NCBI RefSeq assembly: GCF_003002095.1
Contig: NZ_PVZC01000009.1
Span: forward strand, 310,001-374,000
Direction: 5' to 3'
DNA: 64,000 nt
Source of the DNA: Allonocardiopsis opalescens
GTDB taxonomy: Bacteria; Actinomycetota; Actinomycetes; Streptosporangiales; Streptosporangiaceae
The position numbers were made by a program, and so were the translations under genes. A model generated the notes under the pieces. The model did no database searches. It saw only the letters and a list, made by a program, of their open reading frames with translations, and was not told the DNA's origin. Shown piece by piece: positions 48,074 through 56,626 of this stretch; position 1 is the stretch's first letter; every line of letters starts with the position of its first letter.

Positions 48074-48118
48074 CGCCGCCCGCTGCCGGACCCGTCACGG
48101 GTCCGGCAGCGGGCGGCG
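48074..48118 (-). terminator. Perfect 21-base-pair hairpin after DUF3618 gene
   Basis: Two arms of 21 bases (48074-48094 and 48098-48118) are perfectly complementary around a TCA loop. It begins 11 bases after the stop of the DUF3618 gene on the minus strand. Very stable, without a T-tract on that strand. A strong transcription stop that also shields the CRISPR leader. Confidence 0.8.
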
Positions 48119-48129
48119 AAAACCCCAGT

Positions 48130-48507
48130 TCAGCGCCTACGACGCGAGCGCCAGAGGATGTAGACGCCCACGGCGGCGACGGCGGCGCCCGCTCCGATGA
48201 GGAGCAGGGTGGGCGGGCCGACGGGGCGGACCTCGTAGTCGGTGCTCACGACCTGGTCGGTGGTGACGCTGCCCGGGGCGGGTTCGATCTCGGTGGTGCG
48301 GCCGCGCACCAGCTGCTGGGCGTCGCCGGTGACGAGGCTGGCGACGCTGTCGACGGCGTCCTCGGCGGCGGCGCGGATGCGGTCGACGCCGCGGCGGGCG
48401 ACCCGCCGGGGGCTGACGCGGTCGGCGATCTCGTCGATCGTCACGGCGAGCTGGGCACGCGTCCGTTCGATGCGCTGCTGAACTTCGTCGGGGTCCTGTG
48501 CCGGCAT
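48130..48507 (-). CDS. DUF3618 membrane protein
   Basis: A 125-residue protein. The N-terminus carries the DUF3618 motif: DEVQQRIERTRAQLAVTIDE followed by IADRVSPRRVARRG. A C-terminal transmembrane helix (about 99-118, TLLLIGAGAAVAAVGVYILW) ends in RSRRRR. DUF3618 proteins are widespread in actinobacteria and have no fixed function. It is separate from the phosphatidyltransferase genes by 82 bases on the same strand. Confidence 0.9.
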   Translation of the reverse strand: MPAQDPDEVQQRIERTRAQLAVTIDEIADRVSPRRVARRGVDRIRAAAEDAVDSVASLVTGDAQQLVRGRTTEIEPAPGSVTTDQVVSTDYEVRPVGPPTLLLIGAGAAVAAVGVYILWRSRRRR

Positions 48508-48589
48508 GGAGTGAGTCCCTTCGTCTGCGTGCCCGTCCCAGTCTGGCAGGTTCGGGGCCGGGGTGGGGCGGCGTGACGCGCGGCGGCGG

Positions 48590-49537
48590 TCAGGCCGCCG
48601 CGAGCCGCTGCCGGGCGGCCTTCTCGTCGCGGTCGAAGGCGCGGGTGGCCCGCCACAGGCCGTAGATGATCACGGCCTCGAAGAGCAGCAGCGCCGCGGC
48701 CGCTCCGACCGTGAGCACCGGGATGGCCGCCGCCCACAGGCCCGTCAAGAGCGGAGCTACCACGAAGACCACCATCTCAAGCTCGATCCCGCTGACGAGG
48801 TGGGTGCGGATGCGATGCCGCAGCATGGCGGCGCGCATCCGCGCGTAGAGCGGGAACCGGGCCGACAGGGTGCCGGGCGCGGGGGTCGGGGGCGCGTCGG
48901 CCAGGCCGACCGCCTCGGGGTCGTCGTCGGCCGCGGGGGGCGCCGCGGGCGCGGGCTCGGGGCCGCCGAAGCGCTCGCGCAGCCGCTCGGACCACTCGGC
49001 CCGGCGGTCGGCCATGGCGCGGCGCACCTTGGCGGCGTTGAAGGCGCTGAGGTAGCGGATCAGCTCGGCGCCGATGACGACGGATACCAGCCACACGTAC
49101 AGCACCTCGCCGGTGGCGAGGTACTGGCCGCCCATCAGGCTCGCCGAGCACAGCACCACCCGGACCCGGTCGAGGATGAAGTCGAGCCAGGTGCCGAACA
49201 TCGAGCCGGTGCCCTTGAGCCGGGCGATCTTGCCGTCCATGCAGTCCAGCACGAAGCTGAAGTGGAACAGCAGCGCGCCCGCGACCAGCCACGGCCAGTC
49301 GGCCAGCCAGAAGCAGGCCGCCGAGCCGAGCCCGAGCACCAGCGCGACCAGGGTGAGCTGATCGGGAGTGATCGAGGTGCGGTTGGCCGCCACCTTCACC
49401 AGCGGCCCGGCCAGCGGGTCGACCAGCAGCACCGTCCACCAGGAGTCGCGCTTCTTGTAGGTGCGCTCGCGCACCTCGGCGAGGGTGAAGGCGGGGCGCG
49501 CGGCGGACGGTTGCGACGGCGGTGGGGCACTGGGCAC
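48590..49537 (-). CDS. CDP-alcohol phosphatidyltransferase, copy 1
   Basis: A 315-residue membrane enzyme. The catalytic motif D-x2-DG-x2-AR-x8-G-x3-D-x3-D is present in DCMDGKIARLKGTGSMFGTW, which continues LDFILD. About six hydrophobic segments surround it. An Ala/Pro/Asp-rich insert (about 195-225) and a C-terminal pair of helices extend it beyond the minimal family. It would transfer a phospho-alcohol from a CDP-activated donor. Substrate unknown. It is a paralogue of the next gene upstream. Confidence 0.88.
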   Translation of the reverse strand: MPSAPPPSQPSAARPAFTLAEVRERTYKKRDSWWTVLLVDPLAGPLVKVAANRTSITPDQLTLVALVLGLGSAACFWLADWPWLVAGALLFHFSFVLDCMDGKIARLKGTGSMFGTWLDFILDRVRVVLCSASLMGGQYLATGEVLYVWLVSVVIGAELIRYLSAFNAAKVRRAMADRRAEWSERLRERFGGPEPAPAAPPAADDDPEAVGLADAPPTPAPGTLSARFPLYARMRAAMLRHRIRTHLVSGIELEMVVFVVAPLLTGLWAAAIPVLTVGAAAALLLFEAVIIYGLWRATRAFDRDEKAARQRLAAA

Positions 49538-49661
49538 GGCTGGGTTCTCCCGCGACTCGGCTGGGACGGACTGGGCCGTCCGCGCGGGGGTTCGCGGCGG
49601 CCCGGTGACGCATGAGTCTACGGAAGCCGGAACACCGCCCCGTACGGGCTTCGCGGCCGGG

Positions 49662-50801
49662 TCAGCCCGCGGCGCCGGGCCCGGGCGCCCCCACCAGGTA
49701 CCGTTCGCGCCGCTCCGTCAGCTCGGCCAGGGCGGCGTCGATCTGCTCGCAGGCGCGCTGGAAGTCGCGGGTGGACAGCCACAGCTTGTAGATGATGACG
49801 AGTTCGAAGGCGAGCAGCAGCGCGCCCACGACGGCGACGGTGACCGGGATGGCGGCGGCGGAGAACATGCCGAGCAGCGGCGCGACGATGAAGACGCCCA
49901 TCTGGAACTCGATGCCGGAGACCAGGTGCGGCCGGATGCGGCGGCGGCGCAGCGCGTCGCGGACGCGGGCGTACCACGGGAAACGGGAGTGGAAGCGCTG
50001 CTGGAGGGCGGTCGCCTGCATGCCGCGGACGGTGATCGGCGAGCGCACCGCCGGGGCGCCCGCGGCCGCGTCGGCCGTCGCCTCGAATTCTTCGGCCGCC
50101 TCCGCCGCCTCGGCCTCTTCCTCCTGGGCGGTGTCGGCGTCGTCCATCAGCTCGGCCGGGACGGGCTCGTGCGCGCCCAGCCTCCTGGCCAGTTCCTCGA
50201 TGCGGGCCCGGACCTCGCTGCCGCCCTGGGCCGCGTCGGCGTCGGCGGAGCGCTCGGCGGCCTCGGCCTGGAGCAGCCGCCTGAGCTCGCGCACCGAGCG
50301 CTTGAGCCGGCCGCGCATCGCGCCGCGCACCTTGGCGACCTGGAGGGCGTTGAGGTAGCGGAACATGTCGAGGAAGACCACCGCGAGCGCGACCCACAGG
50401 AAGACGGCGTCTCCGGTGGCGGCGAACTGGCCGGCCGCCAGCGCGACGGCGCAGATCAGCACGCGCAGCCGGTCGAAGACGTAGTCGAGCCAGGTGCCGA
50501 AGAGCGAGCCGGTGCCCTTGAGCCGGGCGATCTTGCCGTCCATGCAGTCCAGCACGAAGCTGAAGTGGAAGAGCACCGCCCCGGCCAGCAGCCAGGGCCA
50601 GTCGGCCATCGCGAAGCACACGGCGGCCGCGAGGCCGAGCACCAGGGCGCCCAGGGTGAGCTGGTTGGGCGTGACCGAGGTGCGGTTGGCGGTGATCCGC
50701 ACCAGGCGCGAGGCCAGCGGATCCACCAGCAGCACCGTCCACCAGGAGTCCCGGCCCTTGTAGGTGCGCTCTCGGACGTCGGACAGGGTGAAGCGCTGCA
50801 T
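49662..50801 (-). CDS. CDP-alcohol phosphatidyltransferase, copy 2
   Basis: A 379-residue paralogue starting MQRFTLSDVRERTYKGRDSW. It shares the catalytic segment DCMDGKIARLKGTGSLFGTW, then LDYVFD, and near-identical flanks with copy 1. It differs in a long acidic Ala/Glu insert (about 190-255) that may be coiled coil. Tandem copies with such inserts occur in actinomycetes with unusual phospholipid or polyol-phosphate products. ATG with GGGAG upstream, over an earlier start at 50852. Copies are separated by 124 bases. Confidence 0.88.
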   Translation of the reverse strand: MQRFTLSDVRERTYKGRDSWWTVLLVDPLASRLVRITANRTSVTPNQLTLGALVLGLAAAVCFAMADWPWLLAGAVLFHFSFVLDCMDGKIARLKGTGSLFGTWLDYVFDRLRVLICAVALAAGQFAATGDAVFLWVALAVVFLDMFRYLNALQVAKVRGAMRGRLKRSVRELRRLLQAEAAERSADADAAQGGSEVRARIEELARRLGAHEPVPAELMDDADTAQEEEAEAAEAAEEFEATADAAAGAPAVRSPITVRGMQATALQQRFHSRFPWYARVRDALRRRRIRPHLVSGIEFQMGVFIVAPLLGMFSAAAIPVTVAVVGALLLAFELVIIYKLWLSTRDFQRACEQIDAALAELTERRERYLVGAPGPGAAG

Positions 50802-51025
50802 ATCTCGTGGCTCCCACAACGATGACGGATGAAAAGCCGATACGTCACACATGCACAGAGGCGAACGCGGGGTGACGAGCAGATGTACGGAAGCCTACGC
50901 CCGCTGGTGACGTGCTTGATCACCATGCGATCGGCGTGTCGGCGCTACGGTGGACACGCGACCGGCCGCCGAATCGGGGCCGGTCCGGTCAGACCACCAC
51001 GATCCGCCCGCAGGAGGCACCCGGC

Positions 51026-51502
51026 ATGAGCACGGCCGACACCCGGCTGGAGCCCGGCGACACCGCACCCGACTTCACCCTGCCCGACGCCGACGGCACC
51101 CCCGTGTCACTGAGCGGGCTGCGCGGGCGGCGGGTGATCGTGTACTTCTACCCGGCGGCCAGCACGCCCGGCTGCACCAAGGAGGCCTGCGACTTCCGCG
51201 ACAACCTCGCCGAACTCGACCGCATCGGCATCAGCGTGCTCGGCATCTCCCCCGACGCCCCCGCCAAACTGGCCGCCTTCCGCGAGGCCGAGGGCCTGAA
51301 CTTCCCGCTGCTGTCCGACCCCGAGCGCAAGGCCCTGCACGCCTACGGCGCCTTCGGCGAGAAGAAGAACTACGGCCGCCTCATCCAGGGCGTGATCAGG
51401 TCCACCTTCGTCATCGACGCCGAGGGCCGGGTCGAGAAGGCGTACTACAACGTCCGCGCCACCGGCCACGTCGACCGGCTCCGCCGCGACCTGGGACTGT
51501 AG
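51026..51502 (+). CDS. bcp: Thioredoxin-dependent peroxiredoxin (BCP)
   Basis: A 158-residue peroxiredoxin. The active segment is YFYPAASTPGCTKEACDFRD, with peroxidatic Cys and a second Cys five residues later as in the BCP class. APDFTLPDADG and STFVIDAEGRVEKAYYNV are further signatures. It reduces hydroperoxides with thioredoxin in the cytoplasm. AGGAGG lies eight bases before the ATG. Followed 87 bases on by a VOC-family gene. Confidence 0.95.
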   Translation: MSTADTRLEPGDTAPDFTLPDADGTPVSLSGLRGRRVIVYFYPAASTPGCTKEACDFRDNLAELDRIGISVLGISPDAPAKLAAFREAEGLNFPLLSDPERKALHAYGAFGEKKNYGRLIQGVIRSTFVIDAEGRVEKAYYNVRATGHVDRLRRDLGL

Positions 51503-51589
51503 CGGCCTGCGCGGGCGGCGCCGTCCGGGTGCCGCCCGCGCCCCCGGTCCGCGGTGGCGCCGGAGCCGGGCGCTTGGCAGGATCGCCGG

Positions 51590-51994
51590 GTGGCCCATCT
51601 CGGACTGGTGACGGTGGTCGTGCGCGACTACGACGAAGCCATCGCCTTCTACGTACGCGCCCTCGGCTTCGAACTCGTCGAGGACACCCGCCTCGGCGGC
51701 GGCAAGCGCTGGGTGGTCGTCGCCCCGCCCGGAGCTCGCGGCAGCGCTGTACTGCTGGCCCGCGCCGCAGGCCCCGAGCAGGAGACCAGGATCGGCGACC
51801 AGACCGGGGGCCGGGTGGGCTGGTTCCTGAGCACCGACGCCTTCGACCGCGACCACGCGCGCATGCGGGCCGCCGGGGTCGAGTTCGAGGAGGCGCCGCG
51901 GCAGGAGCCCTACGGCACGGTCGCGGTCTTCCGCGACCTCTACGGCAACCGCTGGGACCTGATCCAGCCGCGACCGGCACCGGACGGCACCTAG
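51590..51994 (+). CDS. VOC (glyoxalase-like) family protein
   Basis: A 134-residue protein with the vicinal-oxygen-chelate fold pattern: LVTVVVRDYDEAIAFYVRAL at the start and GTVAVFRDLYGNRWDLIQPR at the end. The GNRWDL end motif is typical of bleomycin-resistance/glyoxalase-like members. Possible metal ligands are few, so catalysis is uncertain. GTG start chosen, as residues before it are not family-like. Confidence 0.85.
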   Translation: MAHLGLVTVVVRDYDEAIAFYVRALGFELVEDTRLGGGKRWVVVAPPGARGSAVLLARAAGPEQETRIGDQTGGRVGWFLSTDAFDRDHARMRAAGVEFEEAPRQEPYGTVAVFRDLYGNRWDLIQPRPAPDGT

Positions 51995-52015
51995 ACCGCG
52001 CGGCGCCCGCGCGCC

Positions 52016-53029
52016 CTACCCCACATAACCGCGCGGGTTCTTCGTCTGCCAGCGCCACGCGTCCGCGCACGCGTCGTCGACCGTGCGGCGGGCCGACCAG
52101 CCCAGCTCGCGGTTGGCCCGTCCCGGGTCGGCGAAGCAGACCGCGATATCGCCCGGACGGCGCGGCGCCACCTCGTACGGCACCCGGCGGCCCGACGCCC
52201 GCTCGAAGGCGGCCACCGCCTCCAGCACCGACGTGCCCGTCCCCGTGCCCAGGTTGAACACCGACAGGCCCTCGGCCGCGTCCAGATGCTCCAGCGCCGC
52301 CACATGGCCCAGCGCCAGATCCACCACGTGCAGGTAGTCGCGCACACCCGTGCCGTCAGGAGTGTCGTAGTCGTCGCCGAACACCAGCAGCCGATCCCGC
52401 GCACCCGCCGCCACCTGCGCGATGAACGGGAACAGATTGCTCGGCACCCCCTCCGGATCCTCGCCGATCAGCCCGCTCTCGTGCGCGCCGATCGGATTGA
52501 AGTAGCGCAGCACCCCGATCCGCCACCCCGGATCCGCCGCCGCCAGATCGCGCAGCACCCGCTCACCCACCAGCTTGGTGCCCCCGTACGGATTCGTCGC
52601 CCGCAGCGGCGCCGACTCGTCCACCGGCACCCGGTCCGGATCCCCGTACACCGTCGCCGACGAACTGAACACCAGCCGGCGCACCCCGTGCGCCGCCATC
52701 GCCTCGCACACCGACAGCAGGCCGTCCACGTTGTTGCGGTAATAGCGCAGCGGCTCACGCACCGACTCGCCCACCGACTTCAGACCCGCGAAATGCATCA
52801 CCGCGTCGAAGCGCCACCGCCCGAACACACCCTCAAGCACTCCGCGGTCCGCGCAGTCGCCCACCTCCAGCGGCACCGACGCCCCCGCGATCGCCGCGAC
52901 CCGCTCCGCCGCCTCACGCCGGCTGTTCCCCAAGTCGTCCAGCAGCACCACATCATGGCCCGCCGCCACCAGCTCCACCGCCGCATGGGTGCCGATATAG
53001 CCGCAACCACCCGTGATCAGCACGCGCAT
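52016..53029 (-). CDS. galE: UDP-glucose 4-epimerase
   Basis: A 337-residue extended SDR. It has the NAD site MRVLITGGCGYIGTHAAVEL, FSSSATVYGDPDRVPVDE with catalytic Ser, and the Tyr-Lys pair in NPYGGTKLVGE. The LRYFNPIGAHESG region binds the UDP-sugar, as in GalE. It interconverts UDP-glucose and UDP-galactose for cell-wall and capsule sugars. Length is normal. Monocistronic, next to a tRNA gene. Confidence 0.93.
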   Translation of the reverse strand: MRVLITGGCGYIGTHAAVELVAAGHDVVLLDDLGNSRREAAERVAAIAGASVPLEVGDCADRGVLEGVFGRWRFDAVMHFAGLKSVGESVREPLRYYRNNVDGLLSVCEAMAAHGVRRLVFSSSATVYGDPDRVPVDESAPLRATNPYGGTKLVGERVLRDLAAADPGWRIGVLRYFNPIGAHESGLIGEDPEGVPSNLFPFIAQVAAGARDRLLVFGDDYDTPDGTGVRDYLHVVDLALGHVAALEHLDAAEGLSVFNLGTGTGTSVLEAVAAFERASGRRVPYEVAPRRPGDIAVCFADPGRANRELGWSARRTVDDACADAWRWQTKNPRGYVG

Positions 53030-53089
53030 AGCCCGCAGTGTAGCCACGGCACCACCCGCCCCCACCCGTACTACGATGAACACCCACCA

Positions 53090-53163
53090 GGGGCCGTAGC
53101 CCAACGGCAGGAGGCGAACGGTTTAGGTCCGTTACAGTGCGGGTTCGAATCCCGCCGGCCCTA
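53090..53163 (+). tRNA. tRNA with UAG anticodon and short variable loop
   Basis: A 74-base cloverleaf. Acceptor stem 53090-53096 pairs with 53156-53162 (first pair G-U). The D arm has a three-base-pair stem, the anticodon stem is 53117-53121/53129-53133, and the T arm is normal with TTCGAAT. The seven-base loop TTTAGGT gives anticodon UAG (CUA, leucine). The variable loop is only five bases, whereas leucine tRNAs have a long arm. No CCA is encoded. Folding is good, so it is a real tRNA-like gene, but its identity is unsettled. Confidence 0.8.
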
Positions 53164-54088
53164 CGCTCGGGTGTGCTCTTGCTTGCTCGCTTCGCTCGCT
53201 GCGCCGGCTCGCTTCGGCGTGCCAGCCCCGGGGGTACGACCCCCGGACCCCCGCGCCAGGGGCTCCGCCCCTGGACCCCGGTGGACTGAGGTGACGCTAG
53301 AACCGTTTTGAGCGCGGTTATAGGGGACTTGGGTCACCGCGTTACCCCCACTCCCGCCGGACCGAGATGACGTGCTCACCGTCGTGACCGCGGTTGTGGG
53401 GGAACAGGGTCACCGCGTTAACCCCACCTCCACCGGACCGAGACGACGCGCTCACCGTCGTGACCGCGGTTGTGGGGGAACAGGGTCACCGCGTTAACCC
53501 CACCTCCACCGGACCGAGACGACGCGCTCACCGTCGTGGCCGCGGTTGTTCTGGGGGCCGAGGTCACTACCACCCCACTTGCTTCGGTTCTGGTGCTCTG
53601 CGGTGTGGGCTTTGCTCGCTACGCTCGCTCGCCTGGTTCCGCGTGTATGGACGGCGGGGTTCTCGGACGCGGTGTGCGCCCTTGCTCCCTTCGCTCGCTT
53701 GGCTGCCGGTGTTGGTCTGCGGGTCTGTCTGGTCGTGGGTTCGGGGACCGGGGTGGAGACTCCTGGCCGGCGCTGTCGCGGTGACGGCGTGGGTGGTCTT
53801 TCGCAGCCTGCGCGACATGCTGAAGTAGACCCGGCCCGTCGGTACCGCCTGCGGCGCCGCCGCCGGGTGCTGAGGTCCACACGGCTCCACACACCTAGTT
53901 TATTCCACATGAAGGAAATGATGCGGATATCTATTGCAACCTGCGGAATGGAGCCGTAACTTGCCAGAAACCTGGTTGCCGCGTGCGGAATGCCCGCGCG
54001 GCACCCGGGAACCACGGGGGCCGATAGCGCCCGAGTCGGCGGCCTGGGGCCGGTGTGCTCCGGGCGCGGTGAGAAGGGCGGTGGTTCG
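53164..54088. other. Non-coding region after tRNA with tandem repeats
   Basis: A 925-base stretch with no supported gene. It has CTCGCT-rich segments at about 53180-53210 and 53610-53700, a run of 76-base tandem repeats (53284-53565), and an AT-richer stretch at about 53895-53960 that probably carries the promoter of the ABC operon. Open frames here are short and low in complexity. Confidence 0.6.
53284..53565 (+). repeat. 76-base tandem repeats, three copies plus a decayed one
   Basis: Copies start at 53337, 53413 and 53489 with a period of 76 bases. Copies one and two are nearly identical after the first 35 bases, and two and three after the first base. A decayed copy occupies 53284-53336. 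Each unit contains CCGGACCGAGA, GCTCACCGTCGTG and GTGGGGGAACAGGGTCACC or close variants. The third copy ends in a diverged block at 53550-53565. No protein is encoded. Confidence 0.85.
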
Positions 54089-54970
54089 ATGGGTGCCGAC
54101 ACGGCTCCGGCGGTGCCCGCGGGGGCGGCCCTGGTGAGCGGGCGGGCGGGTGCGCCCGCGCGGGGCGGACGCGCCGGGCCGGTCCGAGCGCGGGCGCGGC
54201 GGTGGCGCGAACTGGGCGTGCGGGTGGGCGGTGTGCTCGCGGTGCTGGCCGCCTTCGAGCTGTGCTCGCGCCTCGGGGTGCTGCCCAGGCAGTGGTTCCC
54301 GCCGGTCAGCGAGATCTACGTCGAGCTGTTCCGGCTCGCCTTCGGGCGGCCGCTGTGGGTGGAGATCGGCCGCACGCTGAGCGGGTGGGCGATCGGGTTG
54401 GGGCTCGCCACGCTGCTGGCCGTCCCCGCCGGGGTGCTGCTGGGGTCCAGCAGGATCGCCTACCACCTGTCCAGGACGGTGATCGAGTTCTTCCGGCCGG
54501 TGCCCTCGGTGGCGCTGATCCCGCTGGCCGTGCTGGTCTACGGCACCGGCCTGGACATGAAGGTCTTCCTGATCGTCTTCGTCACCTTCTGGCCCGTCCT
54601 GATGCAGACGATCTACGGCGTGCAGGACGTCGACCCCGTCGCCAAGGACACCGCCCGCTGCTACGGGCTGCCGCCCACGGCGGTGTTCCGGCTGATCACC
54701 CTGCCCAGCGCCGCCCCCTACATCGCCACCGGGCTGCGGCTGTCGTCCTCGGTCGCACTCGTGCTCGCGGTCACGGCCGAGCTGGTGGCCGGCTCCCCCG
54801 GGCTCGGCCAGGCCATCGTGGTGGCCCAGTCCAACGCGCTCATCACCCGGATGTACGCGCTGATCATCGTCACCGGGCTGGTCGGCTGGGGGCTCAACTC
54901 CGCCTTCCAGGCCGTCGAGGGGCGGCTGCTGCGCTGGCATCCCTCGCAGCGCCAGGAGGTGGCCCGATGA
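54089..54970 (+). CDS. ABC transporter permease, nitrate/sulfonate/taurine type
   Basis: A 293-residue permease with about six helices. The cytoplasmic EAA-type loop reads DPVAKDTARCYGLPPTAVFR. The family is the SsuC/TauC/NitT-type importer. The N-terminus carries an Arg/Ala-rich extension. It is first of four overlapping genes (two permeases, ATPase, binding protein). ATG with AAGGG upstream. Substrate unknown. The aromatic catabolic operon lies just downstream. Confidence 0.9.
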   Translation: MGADTAPAVPAGAALVSGRAGAPARGGRAGPVRARARRWRELGVRVGGVLAVLAAFELCSRLGVLPRQWFPPVSEIYVELFRLAFGRPLWVEIGRTLSGWAIGLGLATLLAVPAGVLLGSSRIAYHLSRTVIEFFRPVPSVALIPLAVLVYGTGLDMKVFLIVFVTFWPVLMQTIYGVQDVDPVAKDTARCYGLPPTAVFRLITLPSAAPYIATGLRLSSSVALVLAVTAELVAGSPGLGQAIVVAQSNALITRMYALIIVTGLVGWGLNSAFQAVEGRLLRWHPSQRQEVAR

Positions 54971-55833
54971 GCACCGAGCGCTCACCCGCACTGCGCCGCG
55001 CGGGCCTGGTCGCCCTGGAACTGTGCGTGCCGGTGCTGCTGCTGGTCGGCTACGGCCTGTGGTCCCACCGGGCGCTGGACTTCTACTTCCCGCCGCTGGG
55101 CGAGATCGCCGAGGTCTTCGGCCGGCTCTGGCTCTTCGACCGGGTGCCCGGCGACCTGCTGCCCAGCCTGGTGCGGATGCTGGCCGGCTACGCGCTGTCC
55201 GTCGTGCTCGGGGTGGGCGCCGGGCTGCTGCTGGGGCTGTCGCGGCTGCTGCGCACCGCCGCCGAGCCGGTGGTGGAGTTCCTGCGCGCGCTGCCCGCGC
55301 CCGCGCTGATCCCCTTCGCGCTGCTGCTGTTCGGCGCAGGCGACGGCGCCAAGGTGTTCGTCATCGTGCTCGGCGCGGTCTGGCCCATCCTGCTCAACAC
55401 CATCGACGGCGTGCGCGGCGTCGACGCCCAGCAGCTGGACATGGCCCGCGCCTACCGGGTGCCCTTCGCCGCCCGGGTGCTGCACATCGTGCTGCCGGCC
55501 GCCTCGCCGCGCATCTTCGCCGGGATGCGCACCAGCCTGGCCATCGCCATCATCCTGATGGTCGTGTCGGAGATGGTGGCCAGCAGCAACGGCCTGGGCT
55601 ACTTCGTGCTGGAGTCGCAGCGCTCCTTCGCCATCCCCGAGATGTGGACCGGCATCATCCTGCTCGGCGTGCTCGGCTACGCGCTGAACTGGGTCTTCCT
55701 CCGGGTCGAGCGGCGCGCCCTGTTCTGGCACCGCGGCGCGCGCGGCCGGCTCGGCACCGCAGGCCCGCCGGGCCGCCGCGGCCGCGCCGCCCGCCCTCGA
55801 TCCGCCCCGTCCCCGGAGGTCACCGATGCTTGA
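54967..55833 (+). CDS. ABC transporter permease, second subunit
   Basis: A 288-residue paralogous permease with about six helices. Its EAA-type loop reads DAQQLDMARAYRVPFAARVL. The C-terminal 35 residues are Arg/Pro-rich. Its ATG overlaps the first permease stop (ATGA). Two different permease subunits imply a heterodimeric channel, less usual in this family, where one permease often forms a homodimer. Confidence 0.9.
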   Translation: MSTERSPALRRAGLVALELCVPVLLLVGYGLWSHRALDFYFPPLGEIAEVFGRLWLFDRVPGDLLPSLVRMLAGYALSVVLGVGAGLLLGLSRLLRTAAEPVVEFLRALPAPALIPFALLLFGAGDGAKVFVIVLGAVWPILLNTIDGVRGVDAQQLDMARAYRVPFAARVLHIVLPAASPRIFAGMRTSLAIAIILMVVSEMVASSNGLGYFVLESQRSFAIPEMWTGIILLGVLGYALNWVFLRVERRALFWHRGARGRLGTAGPPGRRGRAARPRSAPSPEVTDA

Positions 55834-56626
55834 CGTACTGGGCCTGCGCAAGGTCCACGGCCCCGACCCCGACGGCCCGCCGGCCGTCGCGGACCTGGAC
55901 TTCTCCGTCGCGGCGGGCGAGTTCGTCGCGATCCTCGGCTCCTCGGGCTGCGGCAAGACCACCATGCTGCGCTGCCTGTCGGGCCTGGTGCCGCCGACGG
56001 CGGGCGAGGTGCTGCTGCACGGCGCCCCCGTCACCGGCCCGCCCAAGGACATGGCCTTCGTCTTCCAGGACTACAGCCGCTCGCTGCTGCCGTGGATGAC
56101 GGTGCGGCGCAATGTCGCCTTCCCGCTGCGCTACCAGGGCGTCACCGGGCCGGCGGCGCGGACCGCCACCGAGGAGGCGCTGGCCGCCGTCGGGCTGGCC
56201 GGGCGCGGCGACCGCTTCCCCTGGCAGCTGTCGGGCGGTATGCAGCAGCGGGTGGCCATCGCCCGCGCCCTGGCCTACCGGCCCAAGCTGCTGCTGATGG
56301 ACGAGCCCTTCGCCTCCGTCGACGCCCAGACCCGGGCCGGCCTGGAGGACCTGCTATTGGAGGTGCGGGAGCGCTACGACATCACCGTCGTGTTCGTCAC
56401 GCACGACATCGACGAGGCCGTCTACCTGGCCGACCGGGTGCTGGTGCTGCGCCCGCCCGCCCACGTCAGCCTGGCCGTCGACGTGGACCTGCCCCGGCCG
56501 CGGCACCAGGTCGACACCAAGCGGCTGCCCGAGTTCGGCCGGCTGCGCGCCGAGCTGTTCGCGGCCCTGGACGGCGGCGGGCGCGACGCGGCCGCACCGG
56601 CCCCGAGCCCGGCCGACGCCGGATGA
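55826..56626 (+). CDS. ABC transporter ATP-binding protein
   Basis: A 266-residue ATPase. Walker A is [13 protein letters not shown], the signature motif [15 protein letters not shown], Walker [13 protein letters not shown], and the switch His [18 protein letters not shown]. It is the SsuB/TauB-like subclass. The ATG overlaps the second permease by eight bases. It powers import through the heterodimeric permease pair. Confidence 0.94.
   Translation: MLDVLGLRKVHGPDPDGPPAVADLDFSVAAGEFVAILGSSGCGKTTMLRCLSGLVPPTAGEVLLHGAPVTGPPKDMAFVFQDYSRSLLPWMTVRRNVAFPLRYQGVTGPAARTATEEALAAVGLAGRGDRFPWQLSGGMQQRVAIARALAYRPKLLLMDEPFASVDAQTRAGLEDLLLEVRERYDITVVFVTHDIDEAVYLADRVLVLRPPAHVSLAVDVDLPRPRHQVDTKRLPEFGRLRAELFAALDGGGRDAAAPAPSPADAG

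Larger units (their letters stand above)
47697..48129. other. CRISPR leader and flanking non-coding region
   Basis: A 433-base gap. The first 80 bases next to the array are AT-richer than the genome and hold the leader promoter. The rest contains a perfect 21-base hairpin at 48074-48118. Open frames here look spurious. No cas1/cas2 remnant was found. Confidence 0.6.

Noticed and set aside
47697-48129. Possible cas gene remnant beside the CRISPR leader
   Set aside because: Frames here show no Cas motifs and have noise-like composition.
53394-53828. 144-residue frame after the tRNA
   Set aside because: It is composed of the 76-base tandem repeats and CTCGCT-rich sequence, with no ribosome binding site or homology.
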